From positions 1 to 14,154 of the forward strand of contig JALTUB010000263.1 in assembly GCA_027047745.1 (NCBI GenBank): a DNA stretch of 14,154 bases, given 5' to 3'. Numbering within the stretch: position 1 is the first letter of the stretch; each line of letters starts with the position of its first letter. This stretch comes from Sulfurimonas sp. (lineage in GTDB: Bacteria > Campylobacterota > Campylobacteria > Campylobacterales > Sulfurimonadaceae). A program made the translations under genes and the position numbers. This document shows, one piece after another, positions 7,132 to 14,154 of the stretch. The notes beneath the pieces were generated by a model. That model was not told where the DNA came from, searched no databases, and saw nothing but the letters and a program-made list of their open reading frames with translations.

Positions 7132-8983
7132 TTGGATTCTCCTTCTCTTGAGTTTTTTTGTTTAGCATATACATATAACTGTTTTGCTGTTGATTTAGTT
7201 TTTTTAGCCACTTAGCTTCTTCAGCACTACTCATTTTTCCCTTTTGAGCTGTAGCTTGTTTGCTATTTGAGCCTTTAGACTTATCTTTTTTCTTATCCTG
7301 CTTACCTAACTCTTTAAGCTTATCTTTTTTATCTTTCTTCTTTTGTTCTTGTTTTTTCTTATCAGATTTCTTAGAGTTCTTTTTGTTATCTTTTTTCTTA
7401 TCTGATTTTTTATCAGAACTTTTGCCATCTTTAGAGTCTTTTTTGTCATTAGACTTTTTATTGTCCTTTGATTTTTTATTGTCCTTTGATTTTTTATTAT
7501 CTTTAGAGTTCTTTTTATCTTTGTTTTTCTTATCCTTTTTCTTTTTGTTGTCCTTACTCTTTTTTTGATTTTGTTTATTTTTCTTTTTTTGCTGTTTTAG
7601 TGCTTTTTTAACAGCCTCCAGATTTTCTCTTGTATCTTTATCCTCTTTTAGTTTTAAAGATTTTTCATACGACTCGACTGCTTTTTCAAGCATTTTCATT
7701 TTGCCTTGTTTTGCATAAGCATTACCAATGTTAGAGTATTTCTTTGCCTCTTTTACCTTGTCTTTAAAACTTGATTTTTCATAAGACTTTATAGCTTCTT
7801 TATACTTTTTTTCTTTATACATTGCATTTGCCGCATCATAGTAACTCTCTTGGTTATCACTCTTTTTTGCATAGTTTTCATAAATATCAGCTGATTTTTT
7901 ATAATCCTTAGCCTCATAAGCTTTTTTTGCATTATCCAACTTCATGAAGTCTAAAACATCTGCGTTTAACCTACTCTCTTGTGAAAAAAGTCCTAAAAGA
8001 ACAAAGGCAGTTAAAACCACCCCTTTTCGTTTAAACATAGACGAAGTTGCGATAAGAAGAAGTAAGATGGCTAAACCTAAAGGATAGTAAAAAAGAGCCT
8101 CAAATCTCTCCACTTCTTCTGATTTTAATTCTCTTTTTACACTATGTTTTTCTATCTCGCTTAGCATTGTTTTTATATCCTTGTTTGAGAGAACATTTTG
8201 TATGTAAACACCACCTGTTTTTGTAGCAAGTTTTGAGATATTTTCATTTAATTTTGAGATGATGATTTTTCCATTTTGTTTTATAAAGTTACCATCTTTT
8301 CTTTTGATAGGCGCACCCTTAATAGTTCCTATCCCTAAAACAAAAACTACTATATTGTTCTTTTTTGCATAAGCTATCTCTTTGCTAAAATCATCATTAT
8401 CACCACCATCACTAAGTATCAGAAGATATTTTTTAGACTCTTTTTTTATGCTTTTATTTACGACTTCTAACATACTCAAGAAATTAGTCCCTTTTTCTGT
8501 GATAGAATTAGTATTTAACTTACGAAGCAAAAATCCAACAGCATCATGATCAAAACTAAGAGGAGAAACAAGATATGAGTTTTTAGCAAAAGCTATCACC
8601 CCTATTCTCTCATTTGGTGCTAATTTTAACAACTCCATTGCCTTCTCTTTTGCAGCTTTTAAACGGTTTGGGTAAATATCTTCTGCTAACATAGAATCAG
8701 ATATATCAAGGGAGAGCATGATGTCTGCACTTTTTGCCTTCACCTCAACTTTCCCCTCTTTGATAACTGGCTCTGCTAAAGCAAGAACTAGAAGAAGTGA
8801 GATAAGGAAGAAGAAAACATTTCTTACTCTTAAAGAAAAACTGTTTGATGAAATACGAAGCTTATCTACCACTTCTTTAGAAAAAAAAGTTTCATGTTGC
8901 TCTTTTTGAGTAAGTAAAAACCCAAAAAGGATCAACACAGGGGGAAGTAAAAAGTATAATATGTCAGGATGTAAAAAACTCAT
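7115..8983 (-). CDS. batB: BatB-BatC fusion: VWA domain, TPR repeats and a lysine-rich tail
   Basis: A 622-residue fusion. Residues 1-75 hold two membrane helices (LHPDILYFLLPPVLILF and NVFFFLISLLLVLALA). A von Willebrand A domain follows (about 86-280) with an intact MIDAS: D93-x-S95-x-S97, T166 in GTNF and D192 in LSDGGD. A helix at 300-315 ends the BatB part. Residues 316-341 (MFKRKGVVLTAFVLLG then LFSQESRLNA) look like a former signal peptide, after which TPR repeats (about 345-460) form the BatC part, presumably in the periplasm. Residues about 463-575 are almost only Lys, Asp, Ser, Asn and Gln. The C-terminal MLNKKTQEKE resembles the conserved tail of BatC proteins. VWA/MIDAS domains bind metal and protein partners. 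GAGGAG lies 7 nt before the ATG; the start overlaps the batA stop by one base. Confidence 0.9.
   Translation of the reverse strand: MSFLHPDILYFLLPPVLILFGFLLTQKEQHETFFSKEVVDKLRISSNSFSLRVRNVFFFLISLLLVLALAEPVIKEGKVEVKAKSADIMLSLDISDSMLAEDIYPNRLKAAKEKAMELLKLAPNERIGVIAFAKNSYLVSPLSFDHDAVGFLLRKLNTNSITEKGTNFLSMLEVVNKSIKKESKKYLLILSDGGDNDDFSKEIAYAKKNNIVVFVLGIGTIKGAPIKRKDGNFIKQNGKIIISKLNENISKLATKTGGVYIQNVLSNKDIKTMLSEIEKHSVKRELKSEEVERFEALFYYPLGLAILLLLIATSSMFKRKGVVLTAFVLLGLFSQESRLNADVLDFMKLDNAKKAYEAKDYKKSADIYENYAKKSDNQESYYDAANAMYKEKKYKEAIKSYEKSSFKDKVKEAKKYSNIGNAYAKQGKMKMLEKAVESYEKSLKLKEDKDTRENLEAVKKALKQQKKKNKQNQKKSKDNKKKKDKKNKDKKNSKDNKKSKDNKKSKDNKKSNDKKDSKDGKSSDKKSDKKKDNKKNSKKSDKKKQEQKKKDKKDKLKELGKQDKKKDKSKGSNSKQATAQKGKMSSAEEAKWLKKLNQQQNSYMYMLNKKTQEKENPNEKPW
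7443..7514 (-). repeat. 18-bp tandem repeats coding for the Lys-rich KSKDNK tail
   Basis: Two perfect 18-bp copies lie back to back at 7461-7478 and 7479-7496, with degenerate copies on each side (7443-7460 and 7497-7514). On the minus strand each unit codes for a six-residue Lys/Ser/Asp/Asn block. Because 18 is a multiple of three, copy-number change by slippage would keep the frame. Confidence 0.8.
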
Positions 8984-9921
8984 TAGTTATCTCCTCTCTT
9001 ATTTCTCAAAAAGACATAAAAAATCAATGCTAAAAAACCAACAAAGAGAGGGTAAATATAATAATATTTCAAGTAAGAAAAACTCTCATTTTTTATCTTT
9101 GATTTTTCTAAAGCATCTATCTTTTTGTAGATACTTGCAAGTTCCGTAGCACTTGAAGCACCAAAGGCAACTCCACCTGTCTCCTTAGCTATCTTTAAAA
9201 GAACAGGTGCGTTATATCCATCTTCACCACGGGGTGAACCTATGCCTATGGGGTAAACTTTTATACCCTCTTTTTTTGCCATATCTATAGCCACATCAAG
9301 TGGAATCTTATCTACATTTGGCGTACTATATCCATCTGTTAGTAAAATGGCTATTTTAGACTTTGATTTACTCATTTTTAAAAGATTTACACCCTGTGCT
9401 AAAGACTCATAAAGTGCTGTATATTTTCCTGCCATTCCTATTTGGAGTTGAGAAACTATACGACTTAGTATATGTTTATCATAAGTTAAAGGCGAAGCTA
9501 TAAAGGAGTAAGTACCAAAAACAACCAAACCAATATTGTCATTTTTTCTTTTTATGATAAAGTCACTAACTATCTCTTTTACTACATCAAATCGTGTGAG
9601 ATTTATATTTGAGCTATCAAATCCTCTTGCTTGCATAGATTGTGAAGCATCAAGTATCATAGCTATCTCATGACCATTTTTTGGTTTTAGCTCATAAGTT
9701 TCATCTTTTACAGGACTCATTATCGCAAAGATAAGCATCACAATAGCTAACCACTTAAGTAAAAAAAGGAGTTTTGAGTTTGATATGCTACTATTCATAA
9801 ACTTCGATGCATGTGGAAAATATATAGAAGACAACCTCATCTTACAAAATTTCTCACATACGATAAAGAGTAATATTATAAGTCCAAAAATAGGATATTC
9901 AAAATAGATACTGTTAAACAT
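8983..9921 (-). CDS. batA: BatA, VWA-domain inner membrane protein
   Basis: The 312-residue protein has membrane helices near the N-terminus (about 9-22 and 50-69, LLFLLKWLAIVMLIFAIM), a VWA domain (about 83-275) and a C-terminal helix (about 285-305, YYYIYPLFVGFLALIFYVFL). The MIDAS is present as D91-x-S93-x-S95 (MILDASQSM), a Thr in GKYTALYES and the Asp of LLTDGYS. I chose ATG 9921 over the in-frame TTG one codon upstream: CGAGGA is 7 nt from the ATG but only 4 nt from the TTG. The gene then overlaps the preceding small membrane-protein gene by 8 nt and touches batB by one base (TAATG). With MoxR and DUF58 neighbours it fits the BatA slot of the Bat operon, probably interacting with BatB through the VWA domains. 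Confidence 0.9.
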   Translation of the reverse strand: MFNSIYFEYPIFGLIILLFIVCEKFCKMRLSSIYFPHASKFMNSSISNSKLLFLLKWLAIVMLIFAIMSPVKDETYELKPKNGHEIAMILDASQSMQARGFDSSNINLTRFDVVKEIVSDFIIKRKNDNIGLVVFGTYSFIASPLTYDKHILSRIVSQLQIGMAGKYTALYESLAQGVNLLKMSKSKSKIAILLTDGYSTPNVDKIPLDVAIDMAKKEGIKVYPIGIGSPRGEDGYNAPVLLKIAKETGGVAFGASSATELASIYKKIDALEKSKIKNESFSYLKYYYIYPLFVGFLALIFYVFLRNKRGDN

Positions 9922-10318
9922 CAATCATTCCTCGATACAAATCAACTAAGTGCTTAACTTCATCATCTATTTTATCAACATCCTTTTTATATTTGTATGT
10001 TTCAAGTTTGCCTAACATATCTTCATACATCTCTTGATGCCTTGGAGTGTCATGCTCAAAAGTTGCACCATAAAAAGTTAAATCATAAGCACTTTTTTTG
10101 GCATCTTTAAAATCAACTTTATTTAGTAATTTAAGATGCTCTTTACGAATATTAAAAGCTTTTTTAGCTTGAAAATATTTAACTGAAAGATAGATAATCC
10201 CAGCTAAAACAACAAGCCCTAAAACAACAAGTCCTAAAAAATAGTATAAAGAGTATTCATGAATCTCAACTAAAGGTTTAATATCATGAAGTGGTATCTC
10301 TGGCATTTTATTTTGCAT
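9914..10318 (-). CDS. Small single-helix membrane protein of the Bat operon (DUF4381-like)
   Basis: The 134-residue protein starts MQNKMPEIPLHDI, resembling the N-terminus of DUF4381-type proteins that sit between DUF58 and BatA genes. It has one transmembrane helix (about 25-48, LGLVVLGLVVLAGIIYL) and then a Lys/Glu/Asp-rich, helical, probably cytoplasmic part. The family assignment rests on position, size and the PEIPLHDI start; no catalytic motif is visible. The ATG directly follows the DUF58 stop (TAGATG), with GAGGGG about 6-8 nt upstream inside the end of the DUF58 gene, so the two are translated together. An alternative start at Met5 is possible. Probable role: an assembly partner in the MoxR/DUF58/VWA membrane complex (inference). 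Confidence 0.8.
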   Translation of the reverse strand: MQNKMPEIPLHDIKPLVEIHEYSLYYFLGLVVLGLVVLAGIIYLSVKYFQAKKAFNIRKEHLKLLNKVDFKDAKKSAYDLTFYGATFEHDTPRHQEMYEDMLGKLETYKYKKDVDKIDDEVKHLVDLYRGMIDV

Positions 10319-11149
10319 CTATTTCCCCTCAAAAAGTCGTCTAAGTGCAACACCTGCACCAGCGTCAGTATAAACTTTACTAAAACGAATCTGGTGTTTT
10401 CTAAAAGTCTCATATAGCTCTCTATCATGAAGCTGAACTTTTTTTGCATAATCTTCTACTGAGTGAGCATTAAAATCACCCTCTAAAGTAGCTCCACTCT
10501 CAGGGTCAACCAAAGAGGCAAAACCCATCTTTGGAGGTTTTTCTTCTAAATGGTCACGCACTACAACACAAACTACTTCATGCTTTTTAGCTAGAAGTTT
10601 AAAATCAGGTATCTCAAAAAAATCACCCACAATAATTATCAAAGATTTGCGTTTAAGTCTTTTATAAAGAGTGTCAGCTAAAACTTTAAAATCACACTGC
10701 TGGTTAAGTGCATCAAACTTTAAAATATCATCAACACTTTTTTGCACTTGGTGTATCTTTTTACTTGGTTTATTGTGTGAAACCATCTTGTCTGTAAAGA
10801 TATAAGAAGTGAGCAAATCTCCATTTTTCAAAGTAGAGTAAGAGAGCTGTGCCACTACTTCTGCTATAACATCTTGTTTGAATTTTTTAGAACCAAAGTG
10901 TACACTTCCGTTTAAAACAGAAGCTATAACGACATTTAGCTCTCTCTCTTCACGAAAGATTTTGATATAAGGCTTTTGCATTTTTGCTGTGATATTCCAG
11001 TCGATGCGTCTTATATCATCTCCAGCCATATACTCACGAAGTTCTATAAAATCATACCCTTCACCTTGAAAGATTGATGGGTTGTTTCCCACCATCTCAC
11101 TAAACACTTGGCGACGGGCACGAACTAATATTTTTTGTAGTTTACTCAA
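10319..11149 (-). CDS. DUF58-domain protein of the MoxR/Bat operon
   Basis: The 276-residue protein carries the DUF58 signature at residues 31-56: GYDFIELREYMAGDDIRRID followed by WNITAK, then IFREERELNVV. The rest is a degenerate VWA-like alpha/beta fold (SLIIIVGDFFEIPDF) that lacks a full MIDAS. DUF58 proteins nearly always sit just after moxR and are thought to link the ATPase to the membrane VWA proteins. It has no membrane helix, so is likely cytoplasmic. The best start is TTG: no in-frame ATG lies upstream, the first internal Met is residue 19, and TAAGGA lies 7 nt before the TTG. The spacing to moxR is 10 nt, and that ribosome binding site uses the moxR stop codon. Confidence 0.9.
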   Translation of the reverse strand: MSKLQKILVRARRQVFSEMVGNNPSIFQGEGYDFIELREYMAGDDIRRIDWNITAKMQKPYIKIFREERELNVVIASVLNGSVHFGSKKFKQDVIAEVVAQLSYSTLKNGDLLTSYIFTDKMVSHNKPSKKIHQVQKSVDDILKFDALNQQCDFKVLADTLYKRLKRKSLIIIVGDFFEIPDFKLLAKKHEVVCVVVRDHLEEKPPKMGFASLVDPESGATLEGDFNAHSVEDYAKKVQLHDRELYETFRKHQIRFSKVYTDAGAGVALRRLFEGK

Positions 11150-11156
11150 ACTAATT

Positions 11157-11162
11157 TCCTTA
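11157..11162 (-). promoter_or_regulatory. Ribosome binding site that supports the TTG start of the DUF58 gene
   Basis: TAAGGA on the minus strand (11162 down to 11157) overlaps the moxR stop and leaves a 7-nt spacer to the TTG at 11149-11147. The spacing is ideal, and no ATG is available nearby in that frame. Confidence 0.6.
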
Positions 11163-12107
11163 TGGAATAGTTACTGTTTCAAGCACTTTTTGAATAATCT
11201 CATCAGTTGTAACACCCTCAGCATCTGCCTCATAACTTAGAACTATACGGTGACGCATAAGCTCTTTTGCGATGTAAGCAACATCAACAGGAGTTACAAA
11301 ATCTTTTCCTCTCATGAACGCCATTGCCTTAACTGCTTTGAACATATCGATACTAACACGAGGAGATGCACCAAACTGAATATACTCTTTTATCTCATCA
11401 AGTCCATAATCACTTGGGTTTCTTGTTGCGTTTACAAGCTCTATCATATAGAGTTCAACCTCTTCATCTACATGTATCTCTTTAATAGCAAGTTTTAGCT
11501 TATCTAAATCATCACTTGAAAGGACTGTATTTATCTTTTCAAACTTACCACTTGAGATACGACGAGCTATCTCTAACTCTTCTGTTTTTGTGTTGTAATC
11601 AACTACAAGTTTTAACATAAATCTATCAAGTTGTGCTTCTGGAAGTTGATATACTCCCTCTTGTTCTACTGGGTTTTGAGTTGCCATAACAAAAAATGGA
11701 GGCTCAAGCTTAAACGAGGCATCACCTAAAGTAACTTGTTTCTCTTGCATCACTTCAAGAAGAGCCGATTGTACTTTTGCAGGAGCACGGTTAATCTCAT
11801 CTGCTAGTAAAAGATTTGTAAAGATAGGACCTTTTTTTATCTTAAACTCGTTATTTTGAGGGTCATAAATCTCAGCACCCAATATATCAGATGGTAAAAG
11901 GTCAGGAGTAAATTGAGCCCTTTTAAAGTTAAGCCCTAGTGCTTTTGCAAGAGCATTTACAGTTGTAGTTTTAGCAAGTCCAGGAACACCCTCTATAAGT
12001 ATATGTCCCTCACACATAAGTGCGATAAGAAGAGAATCTATCATCTTCTCTTGTCCAACAACAACCTTAGCAACTTCCTTTTTAATCTCTTGGATTTTAG
12101 TAATCAT
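11160..12107 (-). CDS. moxR: MoxR-family AAA+ ATPase
   Basis: The 315-residue protein is a complete MoxR ATPase: Walker A GVPGLAKT (40-47, with the Ala-Lys-Thr form usual in MoxR), Walker B LLLADE (99-104, D103/E104) followed by INRAPAKVQSALLEVMQEKQ, sensor 1 in MATQNPVEQEG (N145), the arginine-finger region LDRF (R162) and the sensor 2 motif GASPR in the lid. MoxR proteins are hexameric chaperone-like ATPases that remodel or activate targets with VWA-protein partners. It opens the bat operon: 54 nt of non-coding sequence separate it from the LPP20 gene, while all downstream genes are packed with gaps of 10 nt or less. The ATG has only a moderate AAGG about 9 nt upstream. Confidence 0.95.
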   Translation of the reverse strand: MITKIQEIKKEVAKVVVGQEKMIDSLLIALMCEGHILIEGVPGLAKTTTVNALAKALGLNFKRAQFTPDLLPSDILGAEIYDPQNNEFKIKKGPIFTNLLLADEINRAPAKVQSALLEVMQEKQVTLGDASFKLEPPFFVMATQNPVEQEGVYQLPEAQLDRFMLKLVVDYNTKTEELEIARRISSGKFEKINTVLSSDDLDKLKLAIKEIHVDEEVELYMIELVNATRNPSDYGLDEIKEYIQFGASPRVSIDMFKAVKAMAFMRGKDFVTPVDVAYIAKELMRHRIVLSYEADAEGVTTDEIIQKVLETVTIP

Positions 12108-12137
12108 TTTATTTCAACCTTGATATTAGATACCAAA

Positions 12138-12168
12138 ATTGTACCCTGATGAAGTAAATAATCAGTAA
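12138..12168 (-). promoter_or_regulatory. Weak promoter candidate before moxR
   Basis: In the 54-nt gap before moxR, TACAAT (12143 down to 12138, minus strand) resembles a -10 box, with TTACTG (12168 down to 12163) as a poor -35 at a long 19-nt spacing. The -35 lies at the stop of the LPP20 gene. A weak -35 is common in this phylum, so the -10 is the main evidence. This is the only gap in the minus-strand block large enough for a promoter. Confidence 0.3.
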
Positions 12169-13172
12169 TTATCCAACTTTATACCTATAATTTTTTCAAT
12201 CCCCTCTTTCTTGATTAAAGCACTTAGTTTTATAGCTACATTCTCTTTAGCTATCGCAAAACCTTGAGTTGATTGTCCTGTGATATTTAACTTGTTAGAG
12301 CCTATAATATTACCTTTATAATCTTCTACTCTTATCGAGATAGCTGAACGAGCAAGTGTAAATCCGTAAGCATTTGCCTTTTCTATCTTTGAGCCTATCT
12401 TTATGATAAAATTGTTTTTACCTCTACTCTTTGATATTTTAAATTTTTCATCACTTATTCCTTTGGCTATGGGAGTTTTAAGGTTTTTAGCTTCATAGTT
12501 TGCCTTGATAGTAAAGGTGATAGAAGATAAAAGTTTTTCATACATCATCTCTATTTTATTTAACTTGTTTAGATAAATAGTTCCATAAAACCCACTTTTT
12601 AACTCACTCATGACAAGCAATTTATTTGGTAAAGAAGATAAAGATTTTTTTGCCTCTCTATAAAAAGCTATCTGTTTTATCAGGTTTTGCTTAGAAATAA
12701 TCTTTTTTTTCTTATCTATTATCGAGAACTCCTGTTCTATCTCCTGCTTCATACTATCAAAGAGCTTTTTTTTGTTTGATGTAACTAAAACAGCATACTT
12801 TTTAAAACCTAAACTTTGAGCTTTTAGTATCTCATAGTTACTGATACGAATCTTTTTTACTTCACTTGTTGAGTCATCTATGTATGTAGCAGTTGAACTG
12901 CTTGAACTTCCCTCTTTTACTACAGTTTTCGCACTAAATTTTGAAGAGACTGATACGCTTAGGGTAGATACCATTTGAGTTAGAGCATCTGTTGTTGCAC
13001 TCTTTTTATCTTTTCCAAAACCAAGAGCATAAAGCTCTGTTTGGTTGGATTTTGGAGGGTTTTTATACCAAGATGGTAGCTCTTGTTTTTGTGCTACTAC
13101 TATCTGCTTTTGAACACCACATCCACTAAATAGCACAATAAACACAGATAAAAATATCATAAAAACTCGCAT
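12162..13172 (-). CDS. LPP20-family outer-envelope lipoprotein
   Basis: The 336-residue protein has a lipoprotein signal peptide with lipobox LFSGC (C18 is the lipidated Cys). It is followed by an LPP20-like region (about 32-140): LPSWYKNPP, then LYALGFGKDKKSATTDALTQ, the pattern of the Helicobacter LPP20/FlgP-type domain. The C-terminal half (about 190-336) is beta-rich, Lys-rich and not recognised. LPP20-like proteins are surface or periplasm-facing lipoproteins, sometimes tied to flagellar or envelope structures; no specific role can be assigned here. Its ATG has AAGGAAG placed within the 8-nt gap after the CsgG-like gene, so the two lipoproteins are co-transcribed and probably function together. 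Whether that transcript continues into moxR is unknown. Confidence 0.8.
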   Translation of the reverse strand: MRVFMIFLSVFIVLFSGCGVQKQIVVAQKQELPSWYKNPPKSNQTELYALGFGKDKKSATTDALTQMVSTLSVSVSSKFSAKTVVKEGSSSSSTATYIDDSTSEVKKIRISNYEILKAQSLGFKKYAVLVTSNKKKLFDSMKQEIEQEFSIIDKKKKIISKQNLIKQIAFYREAKKSLSSLPNKLLVMSELKSGFYGTIYLNKLNKIEMMYEKLLSSITFTIKANYEAKNLKTPIAKGISDEKFKISKSRGKNNFIIKIGSKIEKANAYGFTLARSAISIRVEDYKGNIIGSNKLNITGQSTQGFAIAKENVAIKLSALIKKEGIEKIIGIKLDNY

Positions 13173-13180
13173 AAACTTCC

Positions 13181-14154
13181 TTATCTCTTAAGTTGACTTC
13201 TTGTTTTATTGCGTTTAGCTATAAGTTTATTTATTCTATTTACTGCCAAATTAATCTCTTCAACAGGCTCTACCATAAGATTATCTGCATCATTATAATA
13301 CTCTTTTGCCTCATCATACTTACCCTCAGCCTCTTTTATTACTCCAAGATTGTAAAAGGGAACAAAACTTTTCTCAGCAGTAGAGTCTATCAACTCTATC
13401 AAAAACTTTTCTGCCTTATCATATCTACCTTGTTTGATATACTCCAAAGATACACTTAAAAGTTTTTCTTGTCTGTCGGTATAATCCAAATCAGGGTCTT
13501 CAAGTAAACTCACTTCAAAAGTACGATAATGAGGTGTTAATCTATACGAAAAGTCATTGGCAATTCTCTGAGCCAATCTTTGTGCAGCAATCTCACGAGA
13601 AGGAAGAGCCATTGAATCATCTAAACAATGTTCATAAACTGCTGTTGGGTTCATAGTATCTGCATATATAATATCACCCTTAGCGACATCCACCATTCTA
13701 AGTTCTGCAGATAGTCCAACTACCCTTTTTGTACATCTAACATCATAATAATCAAATTTATCACATTTTTTGTTTGCACATCTTACACGGCGTGCATAAA
13801 AAGGAGTATCTTGAGCAGTTGCACGACCAACATTACCTGAGATGATAGCATCAGCACCGATTAAACCTCCGACACTAACTACAGTTGATGGGTCTATCAA
13901 ACCACTATTTTGTACCTTTTGCTCTTTTATAATTTTGTTAAAATCATTTCTACTAATCATAGTAAAGTAGTTTTTACCATCAATTTTCACTCTTGCAAGA
14001 TTTGCTTCTATTTTTGAAGACAAGCCTACTCTATCATGATAGAAGGAACTTACAGCTACTTTTTTAGTATTAGCAGCACGATCAATCTCAGCTGGTTCTA
14101 AAGCACGAATAGTAACTTTTTGAGCACACCCTGTTGCCAAATAAACAATTATTA
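13181..14154 (-). CDS. CsgG-like lipoprotein with C-terminal TPR, 5' end cut by the window edge
   Basis: The frame stays open to the window edge, so the start is missing. The TTG at 14140 is unlikely to be the true start, because the residues before it (Ile-Ile-Val-Tyr-Leu-Ala-Thr-Gly-Cys) look like the end of a lipoprotein signal peptide. Numbering from that TTG, residues 26-200 resemble CsgG: KKVAVSSFY, FTMISRNDFNKIIKEQK, GLIGADAIISGNVG and a late AQRLAQRIANDF helix. Residues about 229-288 form two TPR units (YIKQGRYDKAEKFLIEL and YNLGVIKEAEGKYDEAKEYY). Three cysteines close together (C121, C126, C136) plus C172 suggest a disulphide-linked or metal-binding insert. CsgG is the curli secretion pore, but many CsgG-like lipoproteins do other envelope work; no curli genes are visible here. 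It pairs with the LPP20 lipoprotein 8 nt downstream. Confidence 0.8.
   Translation of the reverse strand, partial: IIVYLATGCAQKVTIRALEPAEIDRAANTKKVAVSSFYHDRVGLSSKIEANLARVKIDGKNYFTMISRNDFNKIIKEQKVQNSGLIDPSTVVSVGGLIGADAIISGNVGRATAQDTPFYARRVRCANKKCDKFDYYDVRCTKRVVGLSAELRMVDVAKGDIIYADTMNPTAVYEHCLDDSMALPSREIAAQRLAQRIANDFSYRLTPHYRTFEVSLLEDPDLDYTDRQEKLLSVSLEYIKQGRYDKAEKFLIELIDSTAEKSFVPFYNLGVIKEAEGKYDEAKEYYNDADNLMVEPVEEINLAVNRINKLIAKRNKTRSQLKR

Noticed and set aside
7260..7568. A 102-codon open frame on the plus strand
   Set aside because: It is the antisense shadow of the Lys-rich coding tail, giving a monotonous Leu/Phe/Ser product.
8036..8038. Internal ATG as a separate batC start
   Set aside because: The sequence before it has no purine-rich ribosome binding site, and the frame is continuous with batB; a fusion is simpler.
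12146..12165. Possible terminator after the LPP20 gene
   Set aside because: The stem is only 5 bp (CTGAT/ATCAG) with a 10-nt loop and no following T tract.
14138..14140. TTG as the start of the CsgG-like gene
   Set aside because: It would leave Cys at position 5 with no signal peptide, while the frame continues upstream into hydrophobic residues typical of a lipoprotein signal.

Overview
The window is AT-rich, gene-dense bacterial DNA with no mobile element, RNA gene, CRISPR array or gap above 300 bases. The gene set and style (an LPP20-type lipoprotein beside a CsgG-like lipoprotein, a Bat/MoxR aerotolerance-type operon, lysine-rich proteins, strong purine-rich ribosome binding sites) suggest a free-living Campylobacterota (epsilonproteobacterial) genome of the Sulfurimonas/Sulfurovum/Arcobacter kind. 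This is an inference from style, not a database match.

Left block, plus strand (1-5719): one tightly packed run of six genes with spacings from -1 to +9 nt. It holds the tail of an ATP-grasp enzyme; a LysA-like fold-III PLP decarboxylase interrupted by one in-frame TGA; a urea-transporter-like membrane domain fused to an M23 peptidase domain and an unrecognised C-terminal part; an exported beta-barrel-like outer membrane protein; a small exported TPR protein; and an OmpR-type regulator whose receiver lacks the phosphoacceptor Asp. The biosynthetic pair plus transporter/peptidase, barrel, TPR protein and pseudo-receiver regulator form a candidate envelope cassette whose function I cannot name.

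Right block, minus strand (14154 down to 5707): a truncated CsgG/TPR lipoprotein and an LPP20-family lipoprotein, a 54-nt gap with a weak promoter candidate, then a compact Bat operon: MoxR ATPase, DUF58 protein, small one-helix membrane protein, BatA (VWA), a BatB-BatC fusion (VWA + TPR + Lys-rich tail) and BatD. By family knowledge MoxR/DUF58/VWA/BatD proteins form a membrane-anchored chaperone-like system of the inner membrane and periplasm, linked to envelope stress or oxygen tolerance in several phyla.

The two blocks converge and their last genes overlap tail to tail by 13 nt. A perfect 10-bp inverted repeat sits next to that overlap. The most notable points are the nonsense codon in the decarboxylase, the transporter-peptidase fusion with its topology problem, the pseudo-receiver, the BatB-BatC fusion that keeps a relic signal peptide, and the convergent overlap.
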